From: Leishmania infantum JPCM5
Taxonomy: Eukaryota; Euglenozoa; Kinetoplastea; Trypanosomatida; Trypanosomatidae
Assembly: GCF_000002875.2 (NCBI RefSeq)
Contig: NC_009416.2
Coordinates: 689,501-753,500, forward strand
Reading direction: 5' to 3'
Length of the DNA stretch: 64,000 bases
Shown here piece by piece: positions 10,075 through 18,559 of the stretch. Made by a program: the position numbers and the translations under genes. Each line of letters opens with the position of its first letter. Position 1 is the first letter of the stretch. The notes below the pieces were generated by a model, which had not been told where the DNA came from, ran no database searches, and saw nothing but the letters and a program-made list of their open reading frames with translations.

Positions 10075-10809
10075 TCAATAGAGGGAGCGAGTGGGCACCT
10101 TGCGAGACCGCTCATGAAAGCTCCCGTTTCTACTGGTATTCTGGCGATTGTGCGAGCTCCGACCGCCACGGGCGCTGCCGCGGCCGCCGCGCTGAGCTGA
10201 GCGGCCACCGCGAATACCCTGTCCGCGACGACCGGCACCGCCACCACGCCCGTGCTTGCCGCCAGGTGCAGTGGAATCCTTGTTTGCTGCCAAACATGCG
10301 CCACCTCTGCGTGGAGTAGTACCACGGCATGCGCCACCGCCACCACGAGCATAGCCCGCTTGCCTGCATTGCACAGCACGACGCCGGGAGCTGGCGATAT
10401 CCTCTTGCTCCTCCTCCTCCTCGTCAACGTCATCCACTTCGAACGCGCTGTTCGCCCGGCTGCCAAGCGAGGAGGAGTCGCTACCCTCGTCCTCATCCAT
10501 CTCGCTCTCCTCCGCGCCACTGCCCTTTCCCGCCAGGCCGCCTTCCCCGGAAGCCTCAGCGCCATCCTTTGGTGCGTCCTTCGCCTTCTCCGCCGCCCGC
10601 TCCGCCTTGCGGCGGAGTATGTATGATTCCATCAGCGCTGTCATGTGGCTGTCTTCTTGAACAGCGAACTTGCGCGCCGCGATGCGGCCTAGTCGCTTCT
10701 TGAGCCGAATAACACGCTTCGTTTTGGCTAGCTTCGCTTGCTTCTCCTTGCGCCGCTCGGAGCGCGACTTCATGGAGTCAAAGCCCCGGCTGTACAAGTT
10801 ACCGCGCAT
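10075..10809 (-). CDS. RGG-rich, basic/acidic/RGG three-part protein (probable RNA-binding or nucleolar)
   Basis: The 244-aa protein starts at 10809 (MRGNLYSRGF). Residues 1-75 are very basic (Lys/Arg-rich helix, KEKQAKLAKTKRV). Residues of about 80-135 are acidic, with a DEDEGSD stretch and a run of Glu before QEDI. The last 90 residues are Gly/Arg-rich with repeated RGG and RGGG boxes. RGG boxes bind RNA and are frequent arginine-methylation sites; the layout is typical of nucleolar and mRNP proteins, but no globular domain is visible. The frame is open upstream to 11136, but that part reads like UTR. A different frame over 10032-10565 is also open and was rejected as a shadow. The specific function is unknown. 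Confidence 0.7.
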   Translation of the reverse strand: MRGNLYSRGFDSMKSRSERRKEKQAKLAKTKRVIRLKKRLGRIAARKFAVQEDSHMTALMESYILRRKAERAAEKAKDAPKDGAEASGEGGLAGKGSGAEESEMDEDEGSDSSSLGSRANSAFEVDDVDEEEEEQEDIASSRRRAVQCRQAGYARGGGGACRGTTPRRGGACLAANKDSTAPGGKHGRGGGAGRRGQGIRGGRSAQRGGRGSARGGRSSHNRQNTSRNGSFHERSRKVPTRSLY

Positions 10810-11649
10810 GGGGCTACTGCTGACAACTTCCCATACATAAACAAGTACCAGCACACGAGATTGCCGTGACGCCGACGGCCGACGAGGTGGTGGGAGACGA
10901 GAGCGCGTGAGTCTCTGCCTGCGTTTGTAGAACGCAAGCGCGCCGTAGCGTCCAAAAAGGGCGAGGGAGCACTTGCAAGGAGGCAGGATGGTACGGCTCG
11001 CCGCACAGAGTCGATGGGAGCGCACAGAGAAGGGGAGGTGAAAGATGCATGAGCCTTCGTGAATCAGGGAGGACAAAAAGAGAAGAGCGCTTCGCTTGGA
11101 TTCGGCTTCCTTGCAGGCACGCCAACAACATCGCACACAGCGTTCCGCTCACTGCGCAGGCGGTCGACGGGTAGCTCAAACGGCACAGAAAGATGTGCTC
11201 GCGGAATTCCAGGTCTCACGGGCGACTCCTGGAAAAAGCAGGGATGATCACCTATCGAGCTGGGTGGCCTCGTCTTCATGCTTGTGCCCTAGGCAAGCTT
11301 TTCGCCTGCAGGGACGGGCAGAGCTTGGCAGACAATGACAACGCTGTGCAGACAGACCCACACCCCCAATCCACTAATTGCCGCAGTACAGTCGGCGGAA
11401 GCGCAAGGCACACAGACGCGCGCACAGAAAAGAATTTTTTGAAACCACTACCTCCGCGTGCACGGATGCCCTCCCATGTACACGCCGCGCGTGAGGAGCG
11501 GAGGGAAGGGGATTCCATCGAGTTCGTTCAGCAGGCGCAATGAGCAAGCCGCCGACACCCTGGAGGTCCGCGCCGAATGCACGCGACAAGGCACCCGCCC
11601 ACTCGTCGGCCCTGCAGAGGGCCCTAGCCAGGTACGCACACCTTGTGCG
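10810..11649. other. Intergenic/UTR spacer
   Basis: Spacer between the RGG-protein gene and the SMN-like gene. Minus-strand pyrimidine stretches at about 11064-11090 could serve the RGG gene. Overlapping short frames at 11190-11600 lack protein character. No gene called. Confidence 0.5.
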
Positions 11650-12111
11650 TCAGCGATGGCGTTTGCGGCCACACTTCTTGGATGCATTGGATCGACCCAC
11701 AAAACGGCCGGCCTCAAACCCAGCGTTGTAGAAAGACTGCACAAGTGCCTGAATGTCCTCAGGAAGGCCATTCAAAGATGGGAAGCTGCGCGAAATCATC
11801 TCGGACTTTGCCGACATCGATCCCCGTTGCACTCGCACCTCTCCCTCCGATGCGGCTGTGCTTGACGATGTCGCCGAAGCGGCCACACGCCCCGTCTCGC
11901 CGTCCGATCTCTCGGTTTCCGTGGACAGGACGGATTCGTCGTCATCCTGCGTCTCCTCATGAGCATCTTTCACGGCGCTGGCATTGTCGAGTTGCTCATT
12001 GAACAACTTCAACAAATACGCATCGTCCCAGAGCGCCTCGTCGGCACGCGAGTAGGTTTCGCATGTTGCCAGCTTGCCGTTGCGGCCGCGCGAGCGTCGC
12101 GCACTAGACAT
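11650..12111 (-). CDS. SMN: Survival motor neuron (SMN)-like protein, Sm-core snRNP assembly
   Basis: The 153-aa protein starts at 12111 (MSSARRSRGR); the open frame upstream of that Met reads like UTR. Two SMN hallmarks are present. Residues 24-42 (DEALWDDAYLLKLFNEQLD) match the Gemin2-binding helix of SMN, whose core is WDD followed by an amphipathic helix. Residues 123-140 (LVQSFYNAGFEAGRFVGR) match the C-terminal YG box, the glycine-zipper oligomerisation helix with Tyr/Phe and Gly spaced as in SMN. Between them lies a Ser/Glu/Thr-rich disordered linker, and there is no Tudor domain. As I recall, trypanosomatid SMN is a short Tudor-less protein of about this size that assists loading of Sm proteins onto spliceosomal snRNAs, which are essential here for trans-splicing. 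The function is inferred from these two motifs. Confidence 0.75.
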   Translation of the reverse strand: MSSARRSRGRNGKLATCETYSRADEALWDDAYLLKLFNEQLDNASAVKDAHEETQDDDESVLSTETERSDGETGRVAASATSSSTAASEGEVRVQRGSMSAKSEMISRSFPSLNGLPEDIQALVQSFYNAGFEAGRFVGRSNASKKCGRKRHR

Positions 12112-12806
12112 GGAAGCGAAGCAAATTCGAAGGCAAAGGGAACGAGAGGAAAACGAACAACGGCGGCGCGGGGCACCTTGCAAGAACGAAACGAAGCCTT
12201 TGCGCCACACTTGCTCCACGACGGAGCGAAGCGAACGCAAACACAGCACAAAGGAAAAAAGCGCCAACGACAGGGAGTAGGGCACCGCTCAGAGTAGCGG
12301 CACACGAAGAGGGTGGGGGTGGGGGACCCCGTGCATGTTGTTTGTAACCCATGAAATCGGAAACGACAAGAAAGAAGGGGGGAGAAGACAGCTGGCGATG
12401 CACACGACGAGCACAGCCTTGAATCTGAGCTCAATGCACTGCCCGTCAAAGCTGAGCAGTGCACCAGCAGTGGCAAGGGGCTGAACACGGGCAGTAACCA
12501 CTACTGCGCATCAGCCAGTCGCCCACGTCATCGCTTCTCCAGAGACAGGAATAGAGCCGCCGAAGCGAAGACAAAATCCTGCGCGATCCACCACCGCCAC
12601 CCCCTCCTTTACAGAGGTGATGGCGCATACATGATGATGGCAAGAGGCGCACATACACCTACGACAGGTGGCTTTTGCTTTTCTTTCTTTACACTGTTAG
12701 TCTACCACGAAAAAGTTAACAAATACACGCATACAGAACCACAGAAGTCCCCTATCGCTGTAAGAATAGGGCTGAATCCTGGTCGTCTAGGCCGAGCCCG
12801 CCGGCC
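12112..12806. other. Intergenic/UTR spacer
   Basis: On the minus strand the 5' flank of the SMN-like gene is pyrimidine-rich (12113-12160) right up to the ATG. The remainder is mixed low-complexity sequence. No gene was seen before the coding remnant beginning at 12807. Confidence 0.5.
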
Positions 12807-13475
12807 TCAGAGGCGGGCCATGTCCCTAGCGGGTTCCTCTTGTCTTTCCCCATCCTTTCTCAGCGCACCGTGATCGACAGCAGACAAACATGAGTGCCCC
12901 TTATACATTGATATCAGCTGGATGAGTCCAGTCTCCTGCGCGAGGGCGGGGGCCGTAGTGTCTGCCATGCGTTGAGTAGGGGGGGGTGTTCCACGTGCAT
13001 GCCGGGTGAGCTCAAAGAGGATGCTGTCCAGGTTCAGGTCAGGGCCCTCTGAGGCCCTGCACGCCCTGCCTTGTGCCACACCTATCCCTCTGCGTCACGT
13101 AAAGCCGCTCTAATCCATCACGTGGTGTAGAGACTCGCCCATGCTGGACCTGGAGGGCTCGATAGCGCAACGCCGTGGGGTTCTCGTCATGCTTCCGATA
13201 TCTTCGCCACATCAGCCGGTCCGGCCAAATACAGGAAATGACGCATGTTTCTGCATCCACGCGTTTTGGGGTTCATTGGTATGGGATTTCTTTCCGTCTT
13301 CTCCGTCGATCACTCGTGCTCTTCTCCCCTCTGCACGCCTTGTTCGGATGCGATAAGCCGTGCCGTCTGTGTTTGGCAGCACGTGCGCGCAGTGCTCGCA
13401 TTGCGGGATTTCGGGGCCTGTTTCAGAACGACGCTGCTGCTGCTGCCCAGGTGACTCGTTGTCTGCATCTTCCAT
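12807..13475 (-). pseudogene. Decayed or frameshifted gene, about 220 codons, unidentified
   Basis: Three consecutive minus-strand pieces look like protein but lie in different frames. The first runs from a Met at 13475 (MEDADNESPG) to a TGA at 13212 and includes CEHCAHVLPN, a possible C-x2-C metal knuckle. The second, in another frame, covers roughly 13260-13045 and has Arg-rich helical content (LRYRALQVQHGRV). The third, back in the first frame, covers roughly 13080-12807 (LNLDSILFELTRHARG) and ends at a TGA. Each piece has GC-rich third positions, while the alternative frames contain stops. The total span is a multiple of three, so two compensating indels would join them. I do not recognise the product. 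It may be a pseudogene, a pair of sequence errors, or chance. Confidence 0.42.
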
Positions 13476-16400
13476 GTTCGCCGACGTCACGGGGAGGGGG
13501 GTGCCTGGACGGCTTGCCGACACGTGCCGCGTTTCCCTGAGCCTTTGGCCGCATGGAGCACTCCGCGGCTTCTTCAATCCACATGCCCGTGGCAGACGTA
13601 ACCGTTTATTGAGCAAAAGTCGGAATAGCAACAACATCCACATCACGACAGCATCAGAGGGGCGTGGTGTCCGCCCCTCACCACAGAAGAAGAGTCCAGT
13701 ATTGCTGCTTCCTTCACAAACCAAAGCAGCCGAGGGCGTGCGTGAGGAAAGAGGACAGAGAGCGGAGAAAAGAGAAGGTAAGAGAGAAGCCGCCTCCGTG
13801 AGGGGTGAAGCAACGTCGAATGAAAAATTGTCGAGGATAAACAGAAGGGACGGAGAGAAAGAGCGAAAAGAAGGGACAAGTCAATCGGGAGAAACAGAAA
13901 GTGAAGTAGAGCCCCTCTCCCCCTCTCCACACCCCAACCATCCAAGCCATATGCACACGGGCACACACACATAGAGAGAGATGTGGAAGCACAACAGAAA
14001 CGAGAGAACCAGAATGCAAAAAAGAAAAATCTCTCGCTGCTGCTGCTGCTGAATGCAATACAAGAAAGGAAACCAGCAGAACAGACAAGCGAACCAGCAA
14101 AGGTAGCTTCCTCTCTTTCTTTTTGGTTTTGAGGTGTGACCGATGAGCTCATGAGGAGGAGGGGGAAGGTGTGTAACGGCGCACAAGAAAAAAAAAAGAA
14201 ACAGAAAGGCAGACGTGAAGCAAAGTTATAAATATATATATATATATATATATTTATACATGTTCTCTCCCTCCCTTGTTGTTGTCGCATTTCATGCGGT
14301 TTACAGAGGCCTCGCTGCGAAACAAGAAGGGCCATAATATATAGTAGAACGGGCGACAGCATCACAGCCCTGTCCCAACCCAGATAGACTCCGTTGGATG
14401 TAGCCGTGGTGCAAACAGCAACAAAAGCGGGGTGATGTCACTCTTGCTATTGGGAAAGTTACACACAAGCAGAAGAAAAAAAGGGCAGGCCTTGTAGATC
14501 GTAGGGAAAGGTTGCTCAGGCACACCGGATGCAAGTTCACCTGCTCTCACAGACATGAACGTGAGAGCGTCTACGATGCTGGGAAAAGGGGAGCGAGGCC
14601 AGAAAGACTAACAGAAATGCGCAGAGAGAGACAGTGTGGTACGCAGGAGGAGCTCGTACACGCTCGCGTGAACAACGGCACAGGCGCAGCGGGGAAAACA
14701 AAGGTGGACAGGCGCCCGAACGTGAGGCGCCTTCACCCTCACCAACGACCACCACCCCGTCCGCCGGCCTCCATCATGATATGCGAGAGAGAAGACGCAA
14801 AAGACCAGACCTTCTCGCCACACACCAAATAAAAAAAAAGGATACCTGTCGCGAGAGAGAGATACACATGTCACCGTCATTCCTGCCGCTTTCTAAACAC
14901 CCTCCCATGAGGAAAGCGCCGCAGAGGCACTGCCAGAGACGCCAGGCAGCTCCAAAATGAGAACAGACAAAATAAAAGGAGCCGCTCACCTATGCGAGCG
15001 CAGAAAGGTGAGAAGGAACGCTGGCGAGAACAGTAGAATTTGTGGTGCTCGTGCTGGCCGCACTTGCCCACACACAGAACTAGACAGCGACACAATCCGT
15101 CACGCTGAACAATACGCACAACGACGCGAACCGCGCGAAAGAGAGCAACGGAGCTGCAGGGAGGTCCCTCACCGACCGCAGAGCGACGACGTTGTGATGA
15201 ATGAGGGGTGAAAAGCAAAAAGCGGAAAGAGGAGGATGCAGAGAAGAAGAGAGCCCCGAGACAAAGACGGAACCGAAAACGACCTTGGGGAACAAACAAC
15301 GACAAAAAAAAAGGAAAAAACTCAGACAAGACACAAAGAGCAAAACGAAAAAAAAAACACAAGACAACAACATCAGCAGCACTTGGGTAAAGTCGTTTGT
15401 TTCCGTTCGCTAACGTCAGTGTGTGTGTGTGTGTTTGTGAGTCCGACGACAGGGGGACGGGGGCCGAGATGAAAGAAAGAAGGAGGGTGTGTAACACGGA
15501 GGGCCGCACGCGCAGGCACAGAGTGCGTCCTTTATTCAATAGCATGCACACGCGTCTATGTTGTGTCTGTGTACAGAAGAGAGTGCAGAGCCGCCTGCCC
15601 TTACAGCTTCCTCAACACACCTGGTGGAAACATGCAGGGGGGTGGATAGCGTGGGGTGGGGGGGGGCTTACTCTCAAGGCACGGACAGTGAAAGCAACGC
15701 GAGAAAGAAAACCATAAGGCCGTTGCGAATCCTTCTCGAGCAAACATGAAACTACAGATACAGCTGACAGTTGAAGCGATCGCTTTCACTGAACACGGGA
15801 ACCGAGCACACACACACAAAACAAGAAATATCACTCGTCCTCATCCCTCGATAGCGCCGCACCGCGGTGGCTCGATCAAAAGCCACCACGACAGCGAAAC
15901 AGAGCAAGCAAAGGAAGGACGCTTTCACATCTGTGCTTCCCCCGAATGGAGCGGTGCACTCGCTGGCGGGCGAACGAAAGGAGGGGTGATGGGGCAGGTG
16001 AGAAGCGAGAGAGCGCGAGGGCTCGTCGTCCGCACTCGCTGTCCACGAAACGGTTTCGCTAACATAAAAGAGATGCATATCACGAAACAAAAAGAAAGTA
16101 AAAAACGACGGAAGTGATGGGAAGAAAAGAGGGGAGCACACATATAGAGAGTTGCACGGTAGTAGGAGACGTGAACAGGATACAGCAGAAATCAAGAGAG
16201 GAGCAGGTCAAAGTGGAAGCGGACGGATGCGCTATGTGCGACACCGAGTGCCATTCCGTGAAGCTTGCAGACGGCAGGTGCGCACGAGAAGCGCAAATAA
16301 TAGGATAGAGCACCGCGCCGTGATACCGCTGCCCGACAAATGGAGCGGGGAAAGAAAGAGCAGGAGAAAGAGGGATACGAGCACACGAGCTGACGAAGGC

Positions 16401-16588
16401 GGGTGGCTGTCGCATGCACACCTGGCAATGCGTCTTTAGGCGCAGATCTCCTTCAGTGCCGCTACTCTCTGGATGGACGGCGGGCACCATCCTCTTCTCG
16501 TCCCGAATAACCCCTCCCTCTGCCTTTCCTCTGTCTCGCCCTCTCCTTCGCGCTGGTTTGCCGCCTTTGCCCTCCCCTCCCCCGCCCT
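13476..16588. other. Long spacer, 3.1 kb, mostly 5' flank of the remnant and 3' UTR of the kinase gene
   Basis: Purine-rich on the plus strand (pyrimidine-rich when transcribed), with an AT dinucleotide run at 14232-14252, a poly-A-rich segment at 15300-15365 and GT runs near 15420. The open frames here (for example 13643-14365 minus) are Phe/Ser/Leu/Cys-rich translations of pyrimidine tracts and are not genes. The 3' UTR of the kinase ending at 16589 should lie here. Confidence 0.6.
14232..14252. repeat. (AT)n microsatellite
   Basis: An uninterrupted AT run of about 21 bases lies in the long spacer downstream of the kinase gene. Similar runs recur at 26273-26289, 29578-29595, 31262-31279 and 61571-61589, always outside genes. 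Confidence 0.9.
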
Positions 16589-18559
16589 TTAATCGATCTG
16601 CAGGGCACGCATGAGCGCCTGCATCCAGTGGTCCAGCTCCTCAGCACTAGCAACACCAAAGACGATAGAGTTGGAGCTGTGCATCGCAATGGCAAAGGCG
16701 TAAGGTGGCTTGTACCCATCGCTGGGAGACGCAGCGTTCACGACGCGCACGTGCGCGTCCTCCACCTCACACGGGCTCACTGACTTGATGGAGGAAAGCA
16801 GCACTCGTTTGCTGCGCTCACCGCCGCCCACGGCCTCCTTGCCCTTGGACAGGGAAATTGTGAGCGTGGCTCCATCGAGCAGCAGATAGCGCTCCTTCCA
16901 GACACCGTTGTGGTTATCCTTGTACACGACGCCCTCGAACCGCGCCGAGGCATTCTCGGAGATCGTGCGCTTCGTCACTTGTTGAATGGCCGCCTTCCCC
17001 TCTGCAATGCCCTGCAGCACCATTGCCTGATCCCCCGGGTCGGCAAAGTAGAGTCCCTGCCGGTCCATCGTCGGGTTTGCCGCCAGTGCCGCTGCATCGT
17101 AGCTGATAAGAGAATGGACATACTTTTCAAAGACATAGAGGTAGTGCTGCATGACAGGCTTGTGCAGCAGCTCCTCCGCACTCGGACGCTTCTCGGGCGC
17201 CTTCTGAAAAATGGCGACGAGCAGTTCGCGCATGTCGTTGGAAAATTTTGGCTGTCCGCCCTCCTGACTGTTCACATCGGCTGCCCCTGATGTCGGTGGG
17301 CCCGTAGGTGGAACAAACTCCTCCTCGAGCACGCACATGCGCAGCTCCGGCAAGCTGGCAGCCTCAAAAGGGCGGCGCCCACCCATTAGCATTTCGTAAA
17401 GCACAACGCCGGCCGCCCAGACGTCCGCCTTCTTGCCGTAGCGCTTTCCTTTCCACATCTCTGGCGAGAGGTAGTACGGGGTGCCGAGAAATGTGCCGGC
17501 GATTGTCTCACTACTGACAGTGCTCTCGTACTTCTGGGAGAAACCGAAGTCGCCAAGCTTGAGGAAGCCGCGAGAGGTAAGCAGCACGTTTGCACTCTTG
17601 ATGTCACGGTGGATCATGCGACGCGCAGAGATGTGATGCAGGGCTAATAGCAGCTGCACAAAGTATGTGCCTGCCTCTCGCTCCGTCAACAGCATCCGAG
17701 AATCATTAGTGCCAGCATTGCCGCCTGTTGTGGCTTGGCTGCCCGCCTCAAGAAATGGACGCACCGCGGAGGCGTTATACAAGTTGCGGCGCAGGTCACC
17801 GTGATCCGCAAGCTCTGTCACGATCACCACCGTCTCGTCATCGCTGTCGAGCACGTAGTGCTCGTAATAGCGGATGATGGCGAAGTGATGCGTGTGCGCC
17901 AGGCACATAATTTCGGTCTGTGCGTACTGCCGGTCTTGCGACACCATCGCGCGCAAGTCCATAATCTTCGCCACATACAACCCATTTGGCTGTGTCGGGT
18001 TCGCCAGCGCATTGCTTTGAATCTGCGCCTCCACCATGGGCCGTGCAGCCGCGTCGTAGGCCGGGTTGCGCTTCACTACGTACGCCTCTCCGTAGGCGCC
18101 TCTGCCGATGGAACTGATCTTGATATACTTGCTGTGGCTGTCCTTGTCCCCGATGATGTCGCTCAGACAGATGTACCCGACATGGCTCCCCCCGTTTCGG
18201 ATGGGAATGGGCGAGCCATTGTCGTCCACCGCCGAGGTGGCGGAGTTCGTGCCGCGGTTGCCGCCGACGCCGTCGAGGGCACTTCCGGCTCTCGCGGGGG
18301 CGGTGCCAAGCCCCCTCGCCTCCTCTTTGCGTGGTGCTGCCGCCGCCGCCGCTGCTGCCGAAACGGCGACGCCATCTCTACCAGGCTCAGTGGCGTTTCT
18401 TGCCCACTGCGCGTCCACCACAGACAACGGCTTCGTCGCTGAGGCGGCACCTACGACGTTGTTGTTGGGGTCCGTTTTAGTGACAATGTAGGTACTCTCC
18501 ACTTCTGTCGCACCTTGGTAGTGGACATTGAGTTGGCTCTTTGACAAGCCGCCGCCCAT
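16589..18559 (-). CDS. NEK-like serine/threonine kinase with C-terminal PH domain and N-myristoylation signal
   Basis: The 656-aa protein begins MGGGLSKS at 18559. Gly at position 2 and Ser/Lys at 6-8 fit an N-myristoylation signal, which favours this start over the Met 16 codons upstream. After a disordered Ala/Gly-rich region (about 35-125) the kinase domain (about 145-460) carries the Gly loop GRGAYGEAYV (152-161), the VAIK-type lysine in YVAKIM (198), HRDIKSAN with catalytic Asp near 319, DFGF (337-340), and GTPYYLSPEMW in the P+1 loop; these are NEK-type. A roughly 20-residue insertion sits before GTNDSRML. Residues of about 540-656 form a PH domain (GVWKERYLLLDG, final Trp in LDHWMQALM). 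NEK kinases with a C-terminal PH domain are a known trypanosomatid group. Lipid plus PH suggests membrane, perhaps flagellar or basal-body, placement, which is inference. Confidence 0.87.
   Translation of the reverse strand: MGGGLSKSQLNVHYQGATEVESTYIVTKTDPNNNVVGAASATKPLSVVDAQWARNATEPGRDGVAVSAAAAAAAAPRKEEARGLGTAPARAGSALDGVGGNRGTNSATSAVDDNGSPIPIRNGGSHVGYICLSDIIGDKDSHSKYIKISSIGRGAYGEAYVVKRNPAYDAAARPMVEAQIQSNALANPTQPNGLYVAKIMDLRAMVSQDRQYAQTEIMCLAHTHHFAIIRYYEHYVLDSDDETVVIVTELADHGDLRRNLYNASAVRPFLEAGSQATTGGNAGTNDSRMLLTEREAGTYFVQLLLALHHISARRMIHRDIKSANVLLTSRGFLKLGDFGFSQKYESTVSSETIAGTFLGTPYYLSPEMWKGKRYGKKADVWAAGVVLYEMLMGGRRPFEAASLPELRMCVLEEEFVPPTGPPTSGAADVNSQEGGQPKFSNDMRELLVAIFQKAPEKRPSAEELLHKPVMQHYLYVFEKYVHSLISYDAAALAANPTMDRQGLYFADPGDQAMVLQGIAEGKAAIQQVTKRTISENASARFEGVVYKDNHNGVWKERYLLLDGATLTISLSKGKEAVGGGERSKRVLLSSIKSVSPCEVEDAHVRVVNAASPSDGYKPPYAFAIAMHSSNSIVFGVASAEELDHWMQALMRALQID

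Noticed and set aside
10032..10565. Alternative minus-strand frame overlapping the RGG protein
   Set aside because: Val/Ala-rich translation without motifs. The RGG frame gives repeated RGG boxes and an acidic block typical of real proteins.
12780..13100. Possible fourth SIDER element in the second decayed region
   Set aside because: Only short words are shared with the three clear copies; no continuous alignment was visible, and the stretch reads as protein in pieces.
14220..14260. AT runs at 14232, 26273, 29578, 31262 and 61571 considered as origins or promoters
   Set aside because: Simple AT microsatellites occur in many spacers and there is no other supporting signal or strand switch.
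17735..18442. Long plus-strand open frames opposite the kinase, HSP60, CDF and other genes (for example 17735-18442, 32911-33690, 38092-38628, 59755-60870)
   Set aside because: They lie antisense to well-supported genes and arise from the GC-rich third positions of the minus-strand codons. Their translations show no domain or motif.
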